A stretch of 64,000 bases of DNA from DASZUK01 sp963745595. GTDB lineage: Bacteria; Actinomycetota; Acidimicrobiia; Acidimicrobiales; RAAP-2. The stretch is taken from positions 1 to 64,000 of the forward strand of contig CAVUYB010000015.1 of assembly GCA_963745595.1 (NCBI GenBank). The letters are read 5' to 3'. The position numbers were made by a program, and so were the translations under genes. Every line of letters starts with the position of its first letter. The stretch's first letter is position 1. The notes beneath the pieces were generated by a model. That model was not told the DNA's origin and did no database searches. It saw nothing but the letters and a program-made list of their open reading frames with translations. This document shows, one piece after another, positions 17,741 through 26,905 of this stretch.

Positions 17741-18181
17741 ATGTTCAAGCGTATATTGCTGTGCTACGACGGGTCCGCCGCCGGGCGGCGAGCATTGCGG
17801 CGCGGCGCCGACCTCTCGATTTTCCTCAACGCCCAGGTATACGTACTCTCCATCATCCCCGCCGGCGCGCTCGATCCGGTGCTCGCGGCGGGCGCCGCCG
17901 GCCATGCGTGCATCGTGAAAGAAGATCATGGCTATCGCCAAATGCTGGACGAGTCGGTGGAATGGCTCAAGGCGCGGGGCCTCGCCGCCGAAGGGTATTT
18001 GACGAGCGGCAATACCGTCGACCGCATCCTTGAGTACGCGGACAAACTGCAGATCGATCTGATCGTGCTCGGCCATTATCCACAGCCGACTGGCGGCTTC
18101 TGGTGGGCGAGCTCCTCGCGGGCTACCCTCTCCGAGCGGGCCCGATGCTGCATTCTCGTCGCCGTAGATCCCACCCCTTGA
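17741..18181 (+). CDS. Universal stress protein (UspA family)
   Basis: This is a single-domain Usp of 146 residues. It starts with MFKRILLCYDGSAAGRRAL (strand 1 plus the ATP-binding Asp). It ends with a GHY..-type segment with SSSRATLSERARCCILV, close to the G-x2-G-x9-G(S/T) nucleotide motif although the glycine spacing is altered. Role: a small cytoplasmic stress-linked nucleotide-binding protein. It is co-directional between the acyl-CoA dehydrogenases and cofE, and its stop overlaps the likely TTG start of cofE. Confidence 0.85.
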   Translation: MFKRILLCYDGSAAGRRALRRGADLSIFLNAQVYVLSIIPAGALDPVLAAGAAGHACIVKEDHGYRQMLDESVEWLKARGLAAEGYLTSGNTVDRILEYADKLQIDLIVLGHYPQPTGGFWWASSSRATLSERARCCILVAVDPTP

Positions 18182-18949
18182 CGCCGAATTCTCTGTCGCT
18201 GACCGCCCTCGAGGGGATGCCGGAAATCGGGCCCGGCGACGCCCTGGCGCCGCTCATCGCGGCGGCCCTCGAGCGCCAGTCACTGCACCTGCTCGATGAA
18301 GACGCGCTCCTCGTGTGCCAGAAAATCGTGTCGAAATCCGAAAACCGATTCGTGGATCTCGGCACCGTGGACGTGTCGGTGAAGGCGCGGGAGCTCGCGG
18401 TGCGCTGCGGGAAGGACCCGCGCCTGGTGGAAGTGATCCTGCGCGAATCGACCGACGTGGTGCGCTGCGCTCCTCAGGTGCTCATCGTGAGACACCGGCT
18501 CGGCCTGGTGATGGCGAATGCCGGCGTCGATCAATCGAACGTTCCGGGGGCGGGGCAGCGCGTGCTGCTGCTGCCGGAGAATCCCGATGCGTCCGCGCGC
18601 GCCTTGCGCGAGTCGCTTCGCGCGCTGCTCGGTGCGGCGCCCGGCGTGGTGATCACCGACTCCTTCGGCCGAGCCTGGCGGCGCGGGGTGTGCGGAACGA
18701 CGATCGGCGCGTCCGGAGTTCGTGACTCTCCTCGACCGCCGCGGCGATGAGGACCGGTTCGGGCGCACGCTCCAAGTGACGCAGGTCGCGACGGCGGACG
18801 GGCTCGCGGCCGCGGCCGAGCTGGTCATGGGAGCGGGCGCCGAGGGGCGGCCCGTGGTGCTCGCCCGCGGACTGCCGCCGGCATGGCGGGATGACTCGGC
18901 GCGGGCGGCGGACCTGTTGCGGCCGCCGTCCGAAGATTTGTTCAAGTAG
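18178..18949 (+). pseudogene. cofE: CofE, coenzyme F420-0:L-glutamate ligase (one +1 frameshift as read)
   Basis: CofE adds L-glutamates to F420-0 using GTP. Family blocks are MPEIGPGDALAPLI, CQKIVSKSENRFVDL, GLVMANAGVDQSNVP and VITDSFGRAWRRGVCGTTIG in the first frame. After about 18718 they continue in the next frame with LLDRRGDEDRFGRTLQVTQ and AAAAELVMGAGAEGRPVVL. An extra G at 18718 explains the shift; the repaired length of about 256 residues is standard. The start is probably the TTG at 18178 overlapping the Usp stop (TTGA), since no ATG fits the family N-terminus. It is coupled to cofD nine bases downstream. Confidence 0.85.
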
Positions 18950-18957
18950 CCGCGCCG

Positions 18958-19932
18958 ATGCAGCACATCGTCGCGTTGTGCGGTGGCGTCGGCGGCGCGA
19001 AGCTGGCGGACGGCTTGCAGCAAGTCCTCGCGCCCGGTGACCTCTCCGTCATCGTCAATACCGGCGATGATTTCGAGCATCGCGGGCTGCCGATCTGTCC
19101 GGATCTCGACACCGTACTGTATACGCTCGCCGGCGTCGCCAACCCGGATCAGGGGTGGGGCCGGGCCGACGAAACCTGGCGGGTGCAGGCGGAGTGGCGC
19201 GAACTCGGGATCGACACCTGGTTTCAGCTTGGCGATCGCGACATCGCCCTGCATCTGTATCGGAGCGACCTTCGCTCTCGAGGGATGACGCTGACCCAGA
19301 TCACCCAGGCGCTCGCTCAGCGCTTTGGCATAGCCGCCGGGCTCTTGCCGATGTGCGATCAGCCCGCACCGACCACGGTGTCCACCGAACTCGGCGATCT
19401 GCCTTTCCAGGAGTACTTCGTGAAATACCGCTGCGCGCCCGCGGTGCGCGGATTCCGCTACGGCGCCGAGGGTTCGGGGGCGATGCCGGGCGAGGTGCGC
19501 GCCGCGCTCGAGCGGCCGGATCTCGAAGGAATCATTCTCTGCCCGTCGAATCCCTACCTGAGCATCGCCCCGATTCTGGCGGTTCCCGGACTCCGGGATT
19601 CCCTGGTGCGAGCGGAGGTACCGGTGATCGCCGTGTCGCCGCTGATCGGGGGATCGGCCGTCAAGGGTCCGGCGGCAAAAATCATGAACGAGCTCGATCT
19701 GCCGGTGTCCCCTCTGGAACTCGCCCGGCTATACTCGGACTTCTTGGACGTGATGCTGATCGACGAGCGGGATAGCGCGCTGATCGCGAGGCGCGAGCCG
19801 GGCGATCCGCACATCGAGGCGGCGGAGATTCTCATGAAGTCGCCGGCCGACCGGCGCCGGCTGGCGGAGGCTTGCCTCGCCGTGCTTCGCCGGCGCTCGG
19901 GATTGGGCCAATCAATAGAGGGTTCGCGATGA
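18958..19932 (+). CDS. cofD: CofD, 2-phospho-L-lactate (or PEP) transferase of F420 synthesis
   Basis: This 324-residue enzyme joins the activated phospholactate or phosphoenolpyruvate unit to Fo to make (dehydro) F420-0. The N-terminal motif is CGGVGGAKLADGL. Also present are NTGDDFEHRGLPICPDLDT, GDRDIALHL, LPMCDQPAPTTV, CPSNPYLSIAPIL and SPLIGGSAVKGPAAKIM, all hallmarks of the family. The ATG at 18958 follows cofE directly and the stop overlaps the ATG of the next gene. cofC and the Fo synthase genes are not in the window. Confidence 0.93.
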   Translation: MQHIVALCGGVGGAKLADGLQQVLAPGDLSVIVNTGDDFEHRGLPICPDLDTVLYTLAGVANPDQGWGRADETWRVQAEWRELGIDTWFQLGDRDIALHLYRSDLRSRGMTLTQITQALAQRFGIAAGLLPMCDQPAPTTVSTELGDLPFQEYFVKYRCAPAVRGFRYGAEGSGAMPGEVRAALERPDLEGIILCPSNPYLSIAPILAVPGLRDSLVRAEVPVIAVSPLIGGSAVKGPAAKIMNELDLPVSPLELARLYSDFLDVMLIDERDSALIARREPGDPHIEAAEILMKSPADRRRLAEACLAVLRRRSGLGQSIEGSR

Positions 19933-20939
19933 TCAAGCTCGGGTACAAGGCGTCCGCCGAACAATTCGGGCCCAATCAGCTGCTCGAGTACGCCGTGCTG
20001 GCGGAGAAGCTCGGATTGCATTCGGTGTGGATCAGCGATCATTTCCAACCCTGGCGGCATACCGGCGGCCATGCGCCGTTCTCCTTGGCGTGGCTCGGCG
20101 CGCTCGGCGCTCGAACCGAGCGCATTGTCATGGGCACGAGCGTGCTCACGCCGAGTTTTCGCTACCACCCCTCGGTGGTCGCGCAGGCCTTCGCCACCTT
20201 GGGCACGATGTTCCCCGGCCGCGTGGTGCTCGGCATGGGGACCGGAGAGTCCTTGAACGAGGTCCCTGCCACCGGACTCGATTGGCCGGAGCAGAAGGAG
20301 CGTACCGCGCGCTTCCGCGAGGCGCTGCTGCTGATTCGGGCGCTCTGGTCCGAAGAGCGCGTGAGCTTCGAGGGTCAGTTCTACAAGACCCGATTGGCGA
20401 CCCTGTACGACCGGCCGGAGACACCGGTGCCTCTCTACATCGCGGCCGCAGGGCCGTTCATGGCCAAGCTCGCCGGCACGGAGGGCGATGGATTCATCTG
20501 CACCAGCGGCAAGAAACGCGAGCTCTATACGGAGACCTTGCTCCCGAACGTGCAAGCGGGACTCGCCGCTTCGGGCCGGGGTAAGGATTCGGCCTTCGAA
20601 CGGATGATCGAGATGAAGGTGTCCTTCGACAGCGACCGCGCCAGGGCCGAAAGCGACACGCATTACTGGGGCGCGCTGGCATTGAAACCCGAGGAACGAG
20701 AGCACATCGGGGACCCCAAGGAGATGGAGAAATTGGCGGACGCGCTGCCGATCGAGCGCACCGCCTCGCGGTGGATCGTGTCGAGCGATGCGGACGAGAT
20801 CGCGGAGAAGATCGGCGCCTACGTCGATCTGGGATTCGATCATCTGGTGTTTCATGCCCCCGGCCCCGACCAGGCGCGATTTCTCAGGTTGTTCGCGGAG
20901 CGGGTGGTGCCGCGGCTCAAGAAGCGATATGGCGTGTAA
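19929..20939 (+). CDS. F420-dependent glucose-6-phosphate dehydrogenase-like enzyme (LLM class)
   Basis: This is a 336-residue luciferase-like TIM-barrel oxidoreductase. The N-terminal block SDHFQPWRHTGGHAPFSL (His38) and GMGTGESLNE match the F420-binding and proposed catalytic residues (His40, Glu109) of mycobacterial FGD1. FGD oxidises glucose 6-phosphate and reduces F420. Other LLM enzymes of this group use different alcohols, so the substrate is tentative. The start overlaps the cofD stop (ATGA), and this coupling to cofD supports real F420 use rather than FMN. Confidence 0.85.
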   Translation: MIKLGYKASAEQFGPNQLLEYAVLAEKLGLHSVWISDHFQPWRHTGGHAPFSLAWLGALGARTERIVMGTSVLTPSFRYHPSVVAQAFATLGTMFPGRVVLGMGTGESLNEVPATGLDWPEQKERTARFREALLLIRALWSEERVSFEGQFYKTRLATLYDRPETPVPLYIAAAGPFMAKLAGTEGDGFICTSGKKRELYTETLLPNVQAGLAASGRGKDSAFERMIEMKVSFDSDRARAESDTHYWGALALKPEEREHIGDPKEMEKLADALPIERTASRWIVSSDADEIAEKIGAYVDLGFDHLVFHAPGPDQARFLRLFAERVVPRLKKRYGV

Positions 20940-20996
20940 CGGCTGACCGGCGGGGAGGTTGGCGCGCTCGAGCCACCCGCGTCGCTGCGGGATCAT

Positions 20997-21263
20997 TCAC
21001 CGCAGTTGGCTGTCTTTACTCCCGCGACGATTGTATCCGCTGAAGCGAGCGGCCTCTCGATCATGGGCGTCCTGGCAATTGACGCACATGCGCACGCCGT
21101 GGAACGCCTTTCTGCGCGCCTCGGGGATTTCGCTGCCGCACTCGATGCAATGAGTGGCGGAAGGCCCTTGCGGCAACAGGCTTTGCACGCGCTTGATTCC
21201 GTCGCGCACCGTCGCATCGATTTGATCCTGCACCGCACCGTCGCCGGCCCAACCGGTCGCCAT
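20997..21263 (-). CDS. ybiI: YbiI-type DksA/TraR-family C4 zinc-finger protein
   Basis: This is a small 88-residue protein. Its four zinc ligands are Cys39, Cys42, Cys60 and Cys63 (CIECG, CVNCQ). The C-terminal GYNRRGSKDSQLR is almost diagnostic for E. coli YbiI-like proteins. They resemble the zinc-finger end of DksA but lack the long coiled coil, and the function is not established. The start MATGWA at 21263 fits the family; an in-frame Met at 21359 would add an unrelated extension. It is convergent with the FGD-like gene. Confidence 0.9.
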   Translation of the reverse strand: MATGWAGDGAVQDQIDATVRDGIKRVQSLLPQGPSATHCIECGSEIPEARRKAFHGVRMCVNCQDAHDREAARFSGYNRRGSKDSQLR

Positions 21264-21382
21264 GATCGTACCTCCCGCTCGCCGCGCGCCGGATGCGCGC
21301 GCTACCTTGTCTTTATGGGTGTTGGAGCGCGAAGTTGCAATATCTGCCGAGAAAAACATATGAATATCATAATGTTACCTAA

Positions 21383-22931
21383 TCAGCTCTCGAGCCCGGT
21401 TGCCCCTGTCGGGGTGATCTCCAGCTCGAGGCGGTCCAGTTCATCCTCGAGGTGGTGATAGACATCGTCGGGGATTCGGCCTCGTTGCCGCCAATCGATC
21501 AGCAGGGCCCGCTCGGCCTTGAGGGCGGTGCGCCGCATCGCGTCCTGCGGCCTGTCCGGTCGAGAGCGATCGACGCTGGCATTGCGCGCGGCCTCCAATT
21601 CGGCGCGCAGCGGGCCGGCGCAGGGACCGGGCTTCGCCTTCAAGGACTCGAGCGCCGCAGCCAGCATGGCCTTTCGAGTCGCGGCGATCTCCTCGTCCAA
21701 CGAGAACGTCTTTGGCGATGCGAAGCCAGCCGATGAGCGGGCGAATCGTAAAGCCCTGCAGCACCAGCGTGCCCAGCACGACGGTAAAGGCGCTCAGTAC
21801 GATCTCGTCGCGGTGGGGGAATGCGGGCGGCAGCGCAAGCGCGGTGGCGAGCGTCACGAGTCCCCGCATGCCGCACCAGGATACGAGGATGCCGACCCGC
21901 GCACCCGGGACCGTGCCTCGCGCGGTGCGCTTCTCGAAGTACCGCCGGAAGCGCCGGATGGCGAAGCCGTACGCCATGACCCAGGCGAGGCGCACCAGGA
22001 TGACGGCCGCGAGCACCAGGCCCGCGAATGCCAGCGCGCGCGTCAGCGCCTCGTCGCGCATCTCGGTGACGACGGCTCGTGCCTGAAGGCCCATGAGCAG
22101 AAATGCCAGTACGTTGAGGATGAAGGTCACGGTCGACCAGACGGCATTCGAATTGATGCGATCGCGCGCGCTGGTGCGCTTCGGCATGTCGCGCGCCGCC
22201 ACGGCGGCGAGCGCGACCACGGCAAGGATGGGCGAGAAGTCCAGGTGGGCGGCGAGTATCCAGGTGCCGAAGGTCAACAGAAATTGCACGATGATTGCGG
22301 ACAAAGTGCCCGCCGCGCTCTGCATGAGGCGCATGCCCAGAACGCCCGCCAGGACACCGACCAGGATGCCGCCCGGCACCGCAATCAACAGCGGCGGCAC
22401 GAGCGGGGCAAGCGAGGCGCCGGGCGTCATTGCGGCCGATACGGCGATACCGAATGCGAGCAATGCCACCGCGTCGTTCAACAGGCTCTCGCCCTGCAAA
22501 ATGGCCACCGCGCGTCGGGGCAGGTCGAATTCGCCGAGCACGGCCGCAGCCGCGGCCGCATCGGGGGGCGCGACGATGGCGCCGAGCGCGATCGCCGCCG
22601 CCGCCGTCAGGCCGCCGTAGGCCACGCCCACCCAGGCGACCACCGCCGTCGTCGCCAGCACGAGAAGCACCGCGAGCGAGATCAGCGGCACCCAATTGCG
22701 CATCAATTCCCGGGGCGGCAGCTCGAAGGCCGTATTCATGACGGCGGGCGCGACGAACAGCGCAAGCGCCAGACGCGGCTCGATGGTCAAATGAGGTGCG
22801 AAAGGCAACACCGTCGCGCAGCCGCCGACGAGCGCAAGCAGGGCGGGATAGGGGACTCGCAGGTATCGGGCCGCCCGCATGAGCACGACCGCGACGGCCA
22901 GCAACAGCAAGGTCACTTCGAATAACGGCAT
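21383..22931 (-). CDS. Na+/H+ antiporter (CPA1 family), cytoplasmic tail in a +1 frame
   Basis: This is a cation/proton antiporter with about twelve membrane segments. The ion-binding block (GAIVAPPDAAAAAAVLGE, replacing the usual ND/DD with PPDA) and GESLLNDAVALLAFG are clear, and the core ends with GWLRIAKD. As read, the first frame runs on to 21441 without sense. The neighbouring frame gives a normal coiled cytoplasmic tail (LDEEIAATRKAMLAAALESL, then DDVYHHLEDELDRLELEI) ending at 21383. An extra base near 21707 explains this. The ATG at 22931 (MPLFEVTLLLLAVAVV) is chosen over a Met 57 bases upstream because it begins at the first membrane segment. Confidence 0.85.
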
Positions 22932-23063
22932 GGATGAGACCTTAGGACTGCGCGGGAGTTGGAGATAGTAGTCACGCCGGCCGGGCATCGTCCAGCAGAG
23001 GTGTCCGGCGCGCGCAAAAGATATACGCTAGCAGCGAAGCACACGAACACGGCTCCGTCCATC

Positions 23064-23657
23064 ATGTCAAAACTCAAGCGCGCACCGATCAAGTCGCTTT
23101 TCCCCACCCAGCTCACCGTCGGCATGCTCGAGGTCGAGGTCAAGCGCAGCCGCCTCGCGAAGCTCTCGCCCGAGCAACGCGAGGCCTTCCTGGAGGCGCA
23201 TCCGATGCCCGTGGTCATAGGGCCCGAGGATCGGCTGTACATCACCGATCACCATCACTTGGCGCGGGCCGCGCTCGAAGCCCGGGTGAAGACGGCGTGC
23301 TTCAGCGTCGAGGCGGATTTCTCCTCGATGTCCCCGAAGAAATTCTGGGCGGAAATGGACAAGCGCTCATGGGTGCATCCGCTCGATGAGCACGGCATTC
23401 GTCACAGATACCATTGCCTCCCGGGCAGCCTCAAAAAGCTGGTCGACGATGTCTATCGATCGCTTGCGGGTTTCGTGCGCGATGCCGGCGGCTTCCGCAA
23501 GACCGACGCGGCGTTCGTGGAGTTCGTCTGGGCGGACTTCTTTCGCCGCAACATCGCCGTCGAGGACGTCACCTCCGATTTTCGCGCGGCGGTGCGCCGC
23601 GCGAAGCGTTTGGCGCAAAGTCCGCTGGCCAAGCGCATTCCGGGGTTCATCGGGTGA
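23064..23657 (+). CDS. ParB-like nuclease-domain protein (ParBc_2 type)
   Basis: This 197-residue protein of the short ParB-like family (PF08857-type) is not the chromosome-partitioning ParB. Typical blocks are IKSLFPTQLTVGMLEVEVKR, VIGPEDRLYITDHHHLARA and MSPKKFWAEMDKRSWVHPLD. The function is not established; the HHH block suggests metal or nucleotide binding. The ATG at 23064 is chosen since upstream in-frame sequence has no similarity. Its stop overlaps the GTG of the following transporter (GTGA), so the two are probably co-translated. Confidence 0.83.
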   Translation: MSKLKRAPIKSLFPTQLTVGMLEVEVKRSRLAKLSPEQREAFLEAHPMPVVIGPEDRLYITDHHHLARAALEARVKTACFSVEADFSSMSPKKFWAEMDKRSWVHPLDEHGIRHRYHCLPGSLKKLVDDVYRSLAGFVRDAGGFRKTDAAFVEFVWADFFRRNIAVEDVTSDFRAAVRRAKRLAQSPLAKRIPGFIG

Positions 23658-25090
23658 ATAGCTCCGTGGCCGCGCAGATTGCGGCGCGGCTCGATCGGCT
23701 CCCCTCCTCGCGTACCCTGTGGACCATCATCGTCCTCATATCGCTCGGGGGCGTGTTCGAGTTCTACGATCTCTTCCTCACGGCCTACGTCGCTCCCGGG
23801 ATGATCCATAGCGACTTGTTCACGCCGGGATCACTGGGCTTTTTCTCGTCGCTCGAGGTGGTCCGCGTCTCGGGTTTCGGTACCTTCGTTTTCTGCACCT
23901 TCGCGGGATTATGGGTCGGCGTCGTCGCCTTCGGCCGCACGGCCGATCGCTTCGGCCGCAAGGCCGTGTTCACCTGGTCGCTGATGTGGTACGTCACCGC
24001 GACCGCGATCATGGCTTTCCAGCGCACCGGACAGTGGATCAACGTCTGGAGATTCATTGCCGGCGTAGGCTTCGGTGTTCAGCTGGTCACCGTGGATACC
24101 TATATCGTCGAGCTCACGCCGCTCGCGCTTCGGGGACGCGCGTTCTGCGTGAATCAGTGCATCTGCTTCAGCATCGTGCCGGTCGTCGCGCTCCTCAGCT
24201 GGCTGTTGTTGAAGAGGGCTCCGCTCGGATTGGACGGCTGGCGATGGGTGGTTCTGATCGGCTCGGTGGGTGCGGTGGCCGTGTGGGCGCTGCGCGCAGG
24301 CATCCCGGAGAGCCCGCGCTGGCTCGCTGCGCGAGGCCGCCTGGACGAGGCGGAGCGTACGGTCGAGGCGCTCGAGCGGCGCATCGCGGCCGAGCTGGGC
24401 GGCGCGGCCGAGCTGGGCGGCGGCGCCGATCGGTTCGGTGCGCCGAGAACCGCCGCGCCGGTCCGCATCGACCCCGAGCGGCGGGCGCGGCTGGCGGAGA
24501 TATTCGCGCCGCGCTATCGAGGCCGAACGCTGATGCTGTCGATATTCAATGCCGCGCAAGTGATCGGGTTCTACGGCTTCAATTCCTGGCTGCCGACGCT
24601 GTTGACGGCACGCGGCATCAACGTTACCCGCGGGCTCGAATATGCGTTCATCATCGCGATCGCGCAGCCCGTCGGTCCACTGCTCGGAGTGCTGTTCGCC
24701 GACAAGACCGAGCGTAAGACGCAGATCGTCGCGGGCCTCGGCTGCATGGGCGCCACCATGGCCGCCTTTTCCGTCGCGACCTCGCCCGCCGTGCTCATTT
24801 CGCTCGGCATCGTCTTCACCCTGGCTGCCAACATCATGTCGTATGCCTACCACGGCTACCAGGCCGAGCTCTTCCCTACGCGCATTCGATCCCGCGCCGT
24901 GGGCTTCGTGTACTCCTGGAGCCGCCTGGCGGCGGCCTTCGCCGGGCTGATCGTCGGGTTTCTCCTCGCCGACGGGGGCGTGCCCGCGGTGGCCGTTTTC
25001 ATCGGCGCTGCGATGGCCGTCGGCATCGCCATCATCGGGGTATTCGGTCCCTCGACCCGGGGCGTGGCGCTCGAGCAACTGAACGATTGA
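23654..25090 (+). CDS. MFS transporter (sugar/organic-acid porter type)
   Basis: This is a 478-residue inner-membrane permease with twelve predicted segments. Motif A is seen as FGRTADRFGRKAV after TM2. The block DTYIVELTPLALRGRAF after TM4 and the SYAYHGYQAELFPTRIRSRAVG block after TM10 are typical of the metabolite:H+ symporter/sugar porter group. The GTG start at 23654 overlaps the ParB-like stop. The central loop contains an in-frame 18-base duplication described separately. The substrate is unknown. Confidence 0.86.
   Translation: MNSSVAAQIAARLDRLPSSRTLWTIIVLISLGGVFEFYDLFLTAYVAPGMIHSDLFTPGSLGFFSSLEVVRVSGFGTFVFCTFAGLWVGVVAFGRTADRFGRKAVFTWSLMWYVTATAIMAFQRTGQWINVWRFIAGVGFGVQLVTVDTYIVELTPLALRGRAFCVNQCICFSIVPVVALLSWLLLKRAPLGLDGWRWVVLIGSVGAVAVWALRAGIPESPRWLAARGRLDEAERTVEALERRIAAELGGAAELGGGADRFGAPRTAAPVRIDPERRARLAEIFAPRYRGRTLMLSIFNAAQVIGFYGFNSWLPTLLTARGINVTRGLEYAFIIAIAQPVGPLLGVLFADKTERKTQIVAGLGCMGATMAAFSVATSPAVLISLGIVFTLAANIMSYAYHGYQAELFPTRIRSRAVGFVYSWSRLAAAFAGLIVGFLLADGGVPAVAVFIGAAMAVGIAIIGVFGPSTRGVALEQLND
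24386..24421 (+). repeat. Perfect 18-bp in-frame tandem duplication inside the MFS gene
   Basis: The 18 bases at 24386-24403 are repeated without mismatch at 24404-24421. They encode the six residues AAELGG twice in the cytoplasmic loop between TM6 and TM7. Because the length is a multiple of three, the frame is kept. Confidence 0.9.
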
Positions 25091-25206
25091 GTGCCATTGA
25101 AAATCGGGCCGGGACCGCCCAGAATCCGGGGGCCTGCGGAGCACCGCGAAGCCAGCGCCGCGTTTCGGCCATTGCAGGGTCACGTCGCCAAAAAACGGGA
25201 ATCACC

Positions 25207-26439
25207 ATGGAAGACGTTCAAGCGGAACTCGTCGTGTTGGCTCTGCATTTGCGGGGCCGGCGCGACTCCATCCTTCAAGCGTGGCAACTGGCGGTGAAGT
25301 GGGATCCGAAGGTCACGACGGGCGATTCCCTCCCGCGCGTTCAACTGCTGGATCACATTCCGTCGCTGCTCGCGACTTTCGAACTCGCTCTGCACGGACC
25401 CGCCGGCCGCGCCGCCGACACGGTTCAGGCCGCTGGTCAGCAGCCGGCCGCCGCGCACGGTCTGCAGCGCTGGCGGCAGGGGTATGACCTGCGCGAGGTC
25501 ACGCGCGAGCTCGGTAAATTGAACGAGTGCGTGGTGGCCGAGCTCGAGGCTTACACCGCAGCTCATGCCGAGCTGTCGCACGCCGCGATTGCCGCGGCCC
25601 GGCGCGTCTGGGCGGCCATGTGCAGCACCGGCATCGAAGAGAGCGTCGGCCAGTACTTCGAGCTGCAGAAACAGGAAGCCGCCGGCCACGTGAAGGATCT
25701 GGAAAGCGCGCTCGCGGAAATCCGGGAGTTGGAAAAGCAGCGCGGCGATCTGTGGCGGCAGGCTGCGCACGATCTGCGCGGGAATCTCGGCGTGGTCGCC
25801 AATGCGACCGTCGCGCTCACCCACAGCGAGCTGCACGAGTCCTCGCGGGACGATTTCGTGCGCATTTTGATGCGCAACGTGACCTCGCTCCATCACCTGC
25901 TCGATGACGTGACCAGCCTGGCGCGTCTGCAGGCCGGGCGCGAGCAACGGCGCATCGAACCCCTGGACGTGACCCCGATCATGCAGCAGCTGTGCGAAGG
26001 AATACGCCCCTTGGCGCAACAGCACCGCCTGTTCCTGCGATGCGAGGGCCCGCCGGGCTTCGCGGCCGAAGGGGACGCGGTGAAGATCCGGCGCATCGCC
26101 CAGAATTTGATCTTGAATGCGGTGAAGTTCACGCGCGAGGGCGGGATCACGGTCGGCTGGGGCGATAGCGAGGCGAACGATCGCAAACGCTGGGTGCTGA
26201 CCATTCAGGATACCGGACCCGGAATTCACTCCGACGCGGGGAAACCCCTGGTGCGGGCGCTGGAAGGAAGCTCCGGCCCGCGTCGCTCGGACCGCCCCGC
26301 GGCCTCGGACACCGGCGAAGGCATCGGCCTGTCCATCGTCAAGCGGTTGTGCGACATGCTGGATGCCTCGATCGAGTTGCAGTCGGTGGAAGGCGTCGGC
26401 ACGACGTTTCGAATTCTTTTCCCGCGTCAATACCTCTGA
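25207..26439 (+). CDS. Sensor histidine kinase with RsbR-type N-terminal domain
   Basis: This is a 410-residue soluble kinase with no membrane segments. The N-terminal ~170 residues look like an RsbRD helical sensor domain. The H-box is AAHDLRGNLGVV with His188. The ATPase part has the N-box LILNAVKFT, G1 DTGPGIH and G2 DTGEGIGLSIVK. The ATG at 25207 has little SD but begins the conserved domain; the open frame upstream (to 25087) has no similarity. No response regulator is adjacent, so it is an orphan here. It is followed 10 bases later by the MaoC gene. Confidence 0.85.
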   Translation: MEDVQAELVVLALHLRGRRDSILQAWQLAVKWDPKVTTGDSLPRVQLLDHIPSLLATFELALHGPAGRAADTVQAAGQQPAAAHGLQRWRQGYDLREVTRELGKLNECVVAELEAYTAAHAELSHAAIAAARRVWAAMCSTGIEESVGQYFELQKQEAAGHVKDLESALAEIRELEKQRGDLWRQAAHDLRGNLGVVANATVALTHSELHESSRDDFVRILMRNVTSLHHLLDDVTSLARLQAGREQRRIEPLDVTPIMQQLCEGIRPLAQQHRLFLRCEGPPGFAAEGDAVKIRRIAQNLILNAVKFTREGGITVGWGDSEANDRKRWVLTIQDTGPGIHSDAGKPLVRALEGSSGPRRSDRPAASDTGEGIGLSIVKRLCDMLDASIELQSVEGVGTTFRILFPRQYL

Positions 26440-26449
26440 GTCGACATAC

Positions 26450-26905
26450 ATGCCCGGATTATGGTTCGAAGAGCTTCACGTCGGACAGATGTTCCAACAC
26501 GCCATCCGGCGCACCGTGACCGAAACCGACAACGTCATCTTCACGACGATGACGCACAACCCCGCGCAGCTCCATCTGGACGAGGAGTACATGCGCACCA
26601 CCGAATACGGTCAGCGTCTGGTGAATTCGGCGTTCACGCTCGGGTTGATGGTCGGAATTTCCGTCGGCGATACCACGCTCGGCACCGCGGTCGCCAACCT
26701 GGGTTGGGACGAGGTGCGTTTTCCGCGCCCGGTATTCCATGGCGACACATTGCGCGTCGAGACGGAAGTGATCGAGCTGCGCGACTCGAAGTCGCGGCCC
26801 GATCAGGGAATCGTCACGTTCATGCATCGTGCCTATAACCAGCGCGACGAACTGGTCGCATCGTGCAAACGATCCGGGCTTCAGCGCCGGCGGCCGGCTC
26901 AATGA
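26450..26905 (+). CDS. MaoC-family (hot-dog) acyl-CoA hydratase
   Basis: This 151-residue R-specific enoyl-CoA hydratase-like protein has the block TMTHNPAQLHLDEEY (Asp/His dyad position with Asn replacing Asp) and PVFHGDTLRVETEV. It resembles mesaconyl-CoA-type and MaoC/PaaZ C-domain dehydratases. The ATG at 26450 is the first Met after the kinase stop. The stop overlaps the ATG of the CitE-like gene (ATGA), a pairing common in C4/C5-dicarboxyl-CoA metabolism. The substrate is inferred only from that pairing. Confidence 0.83.
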   Translation: MPGLWFEELHVGQMFQHAIRRTVTETDNVIFTTMTHNPAQLHLDEEYMRTTEYGQRLVNSAFTLGLMVGISVGDTTLGTAVANLGWDEVRFPRPVFHGDTLRVETEVIELRDSKSRPDQGIVTFMHRAYNQRDELVASCKRSGLQRRRPAQ

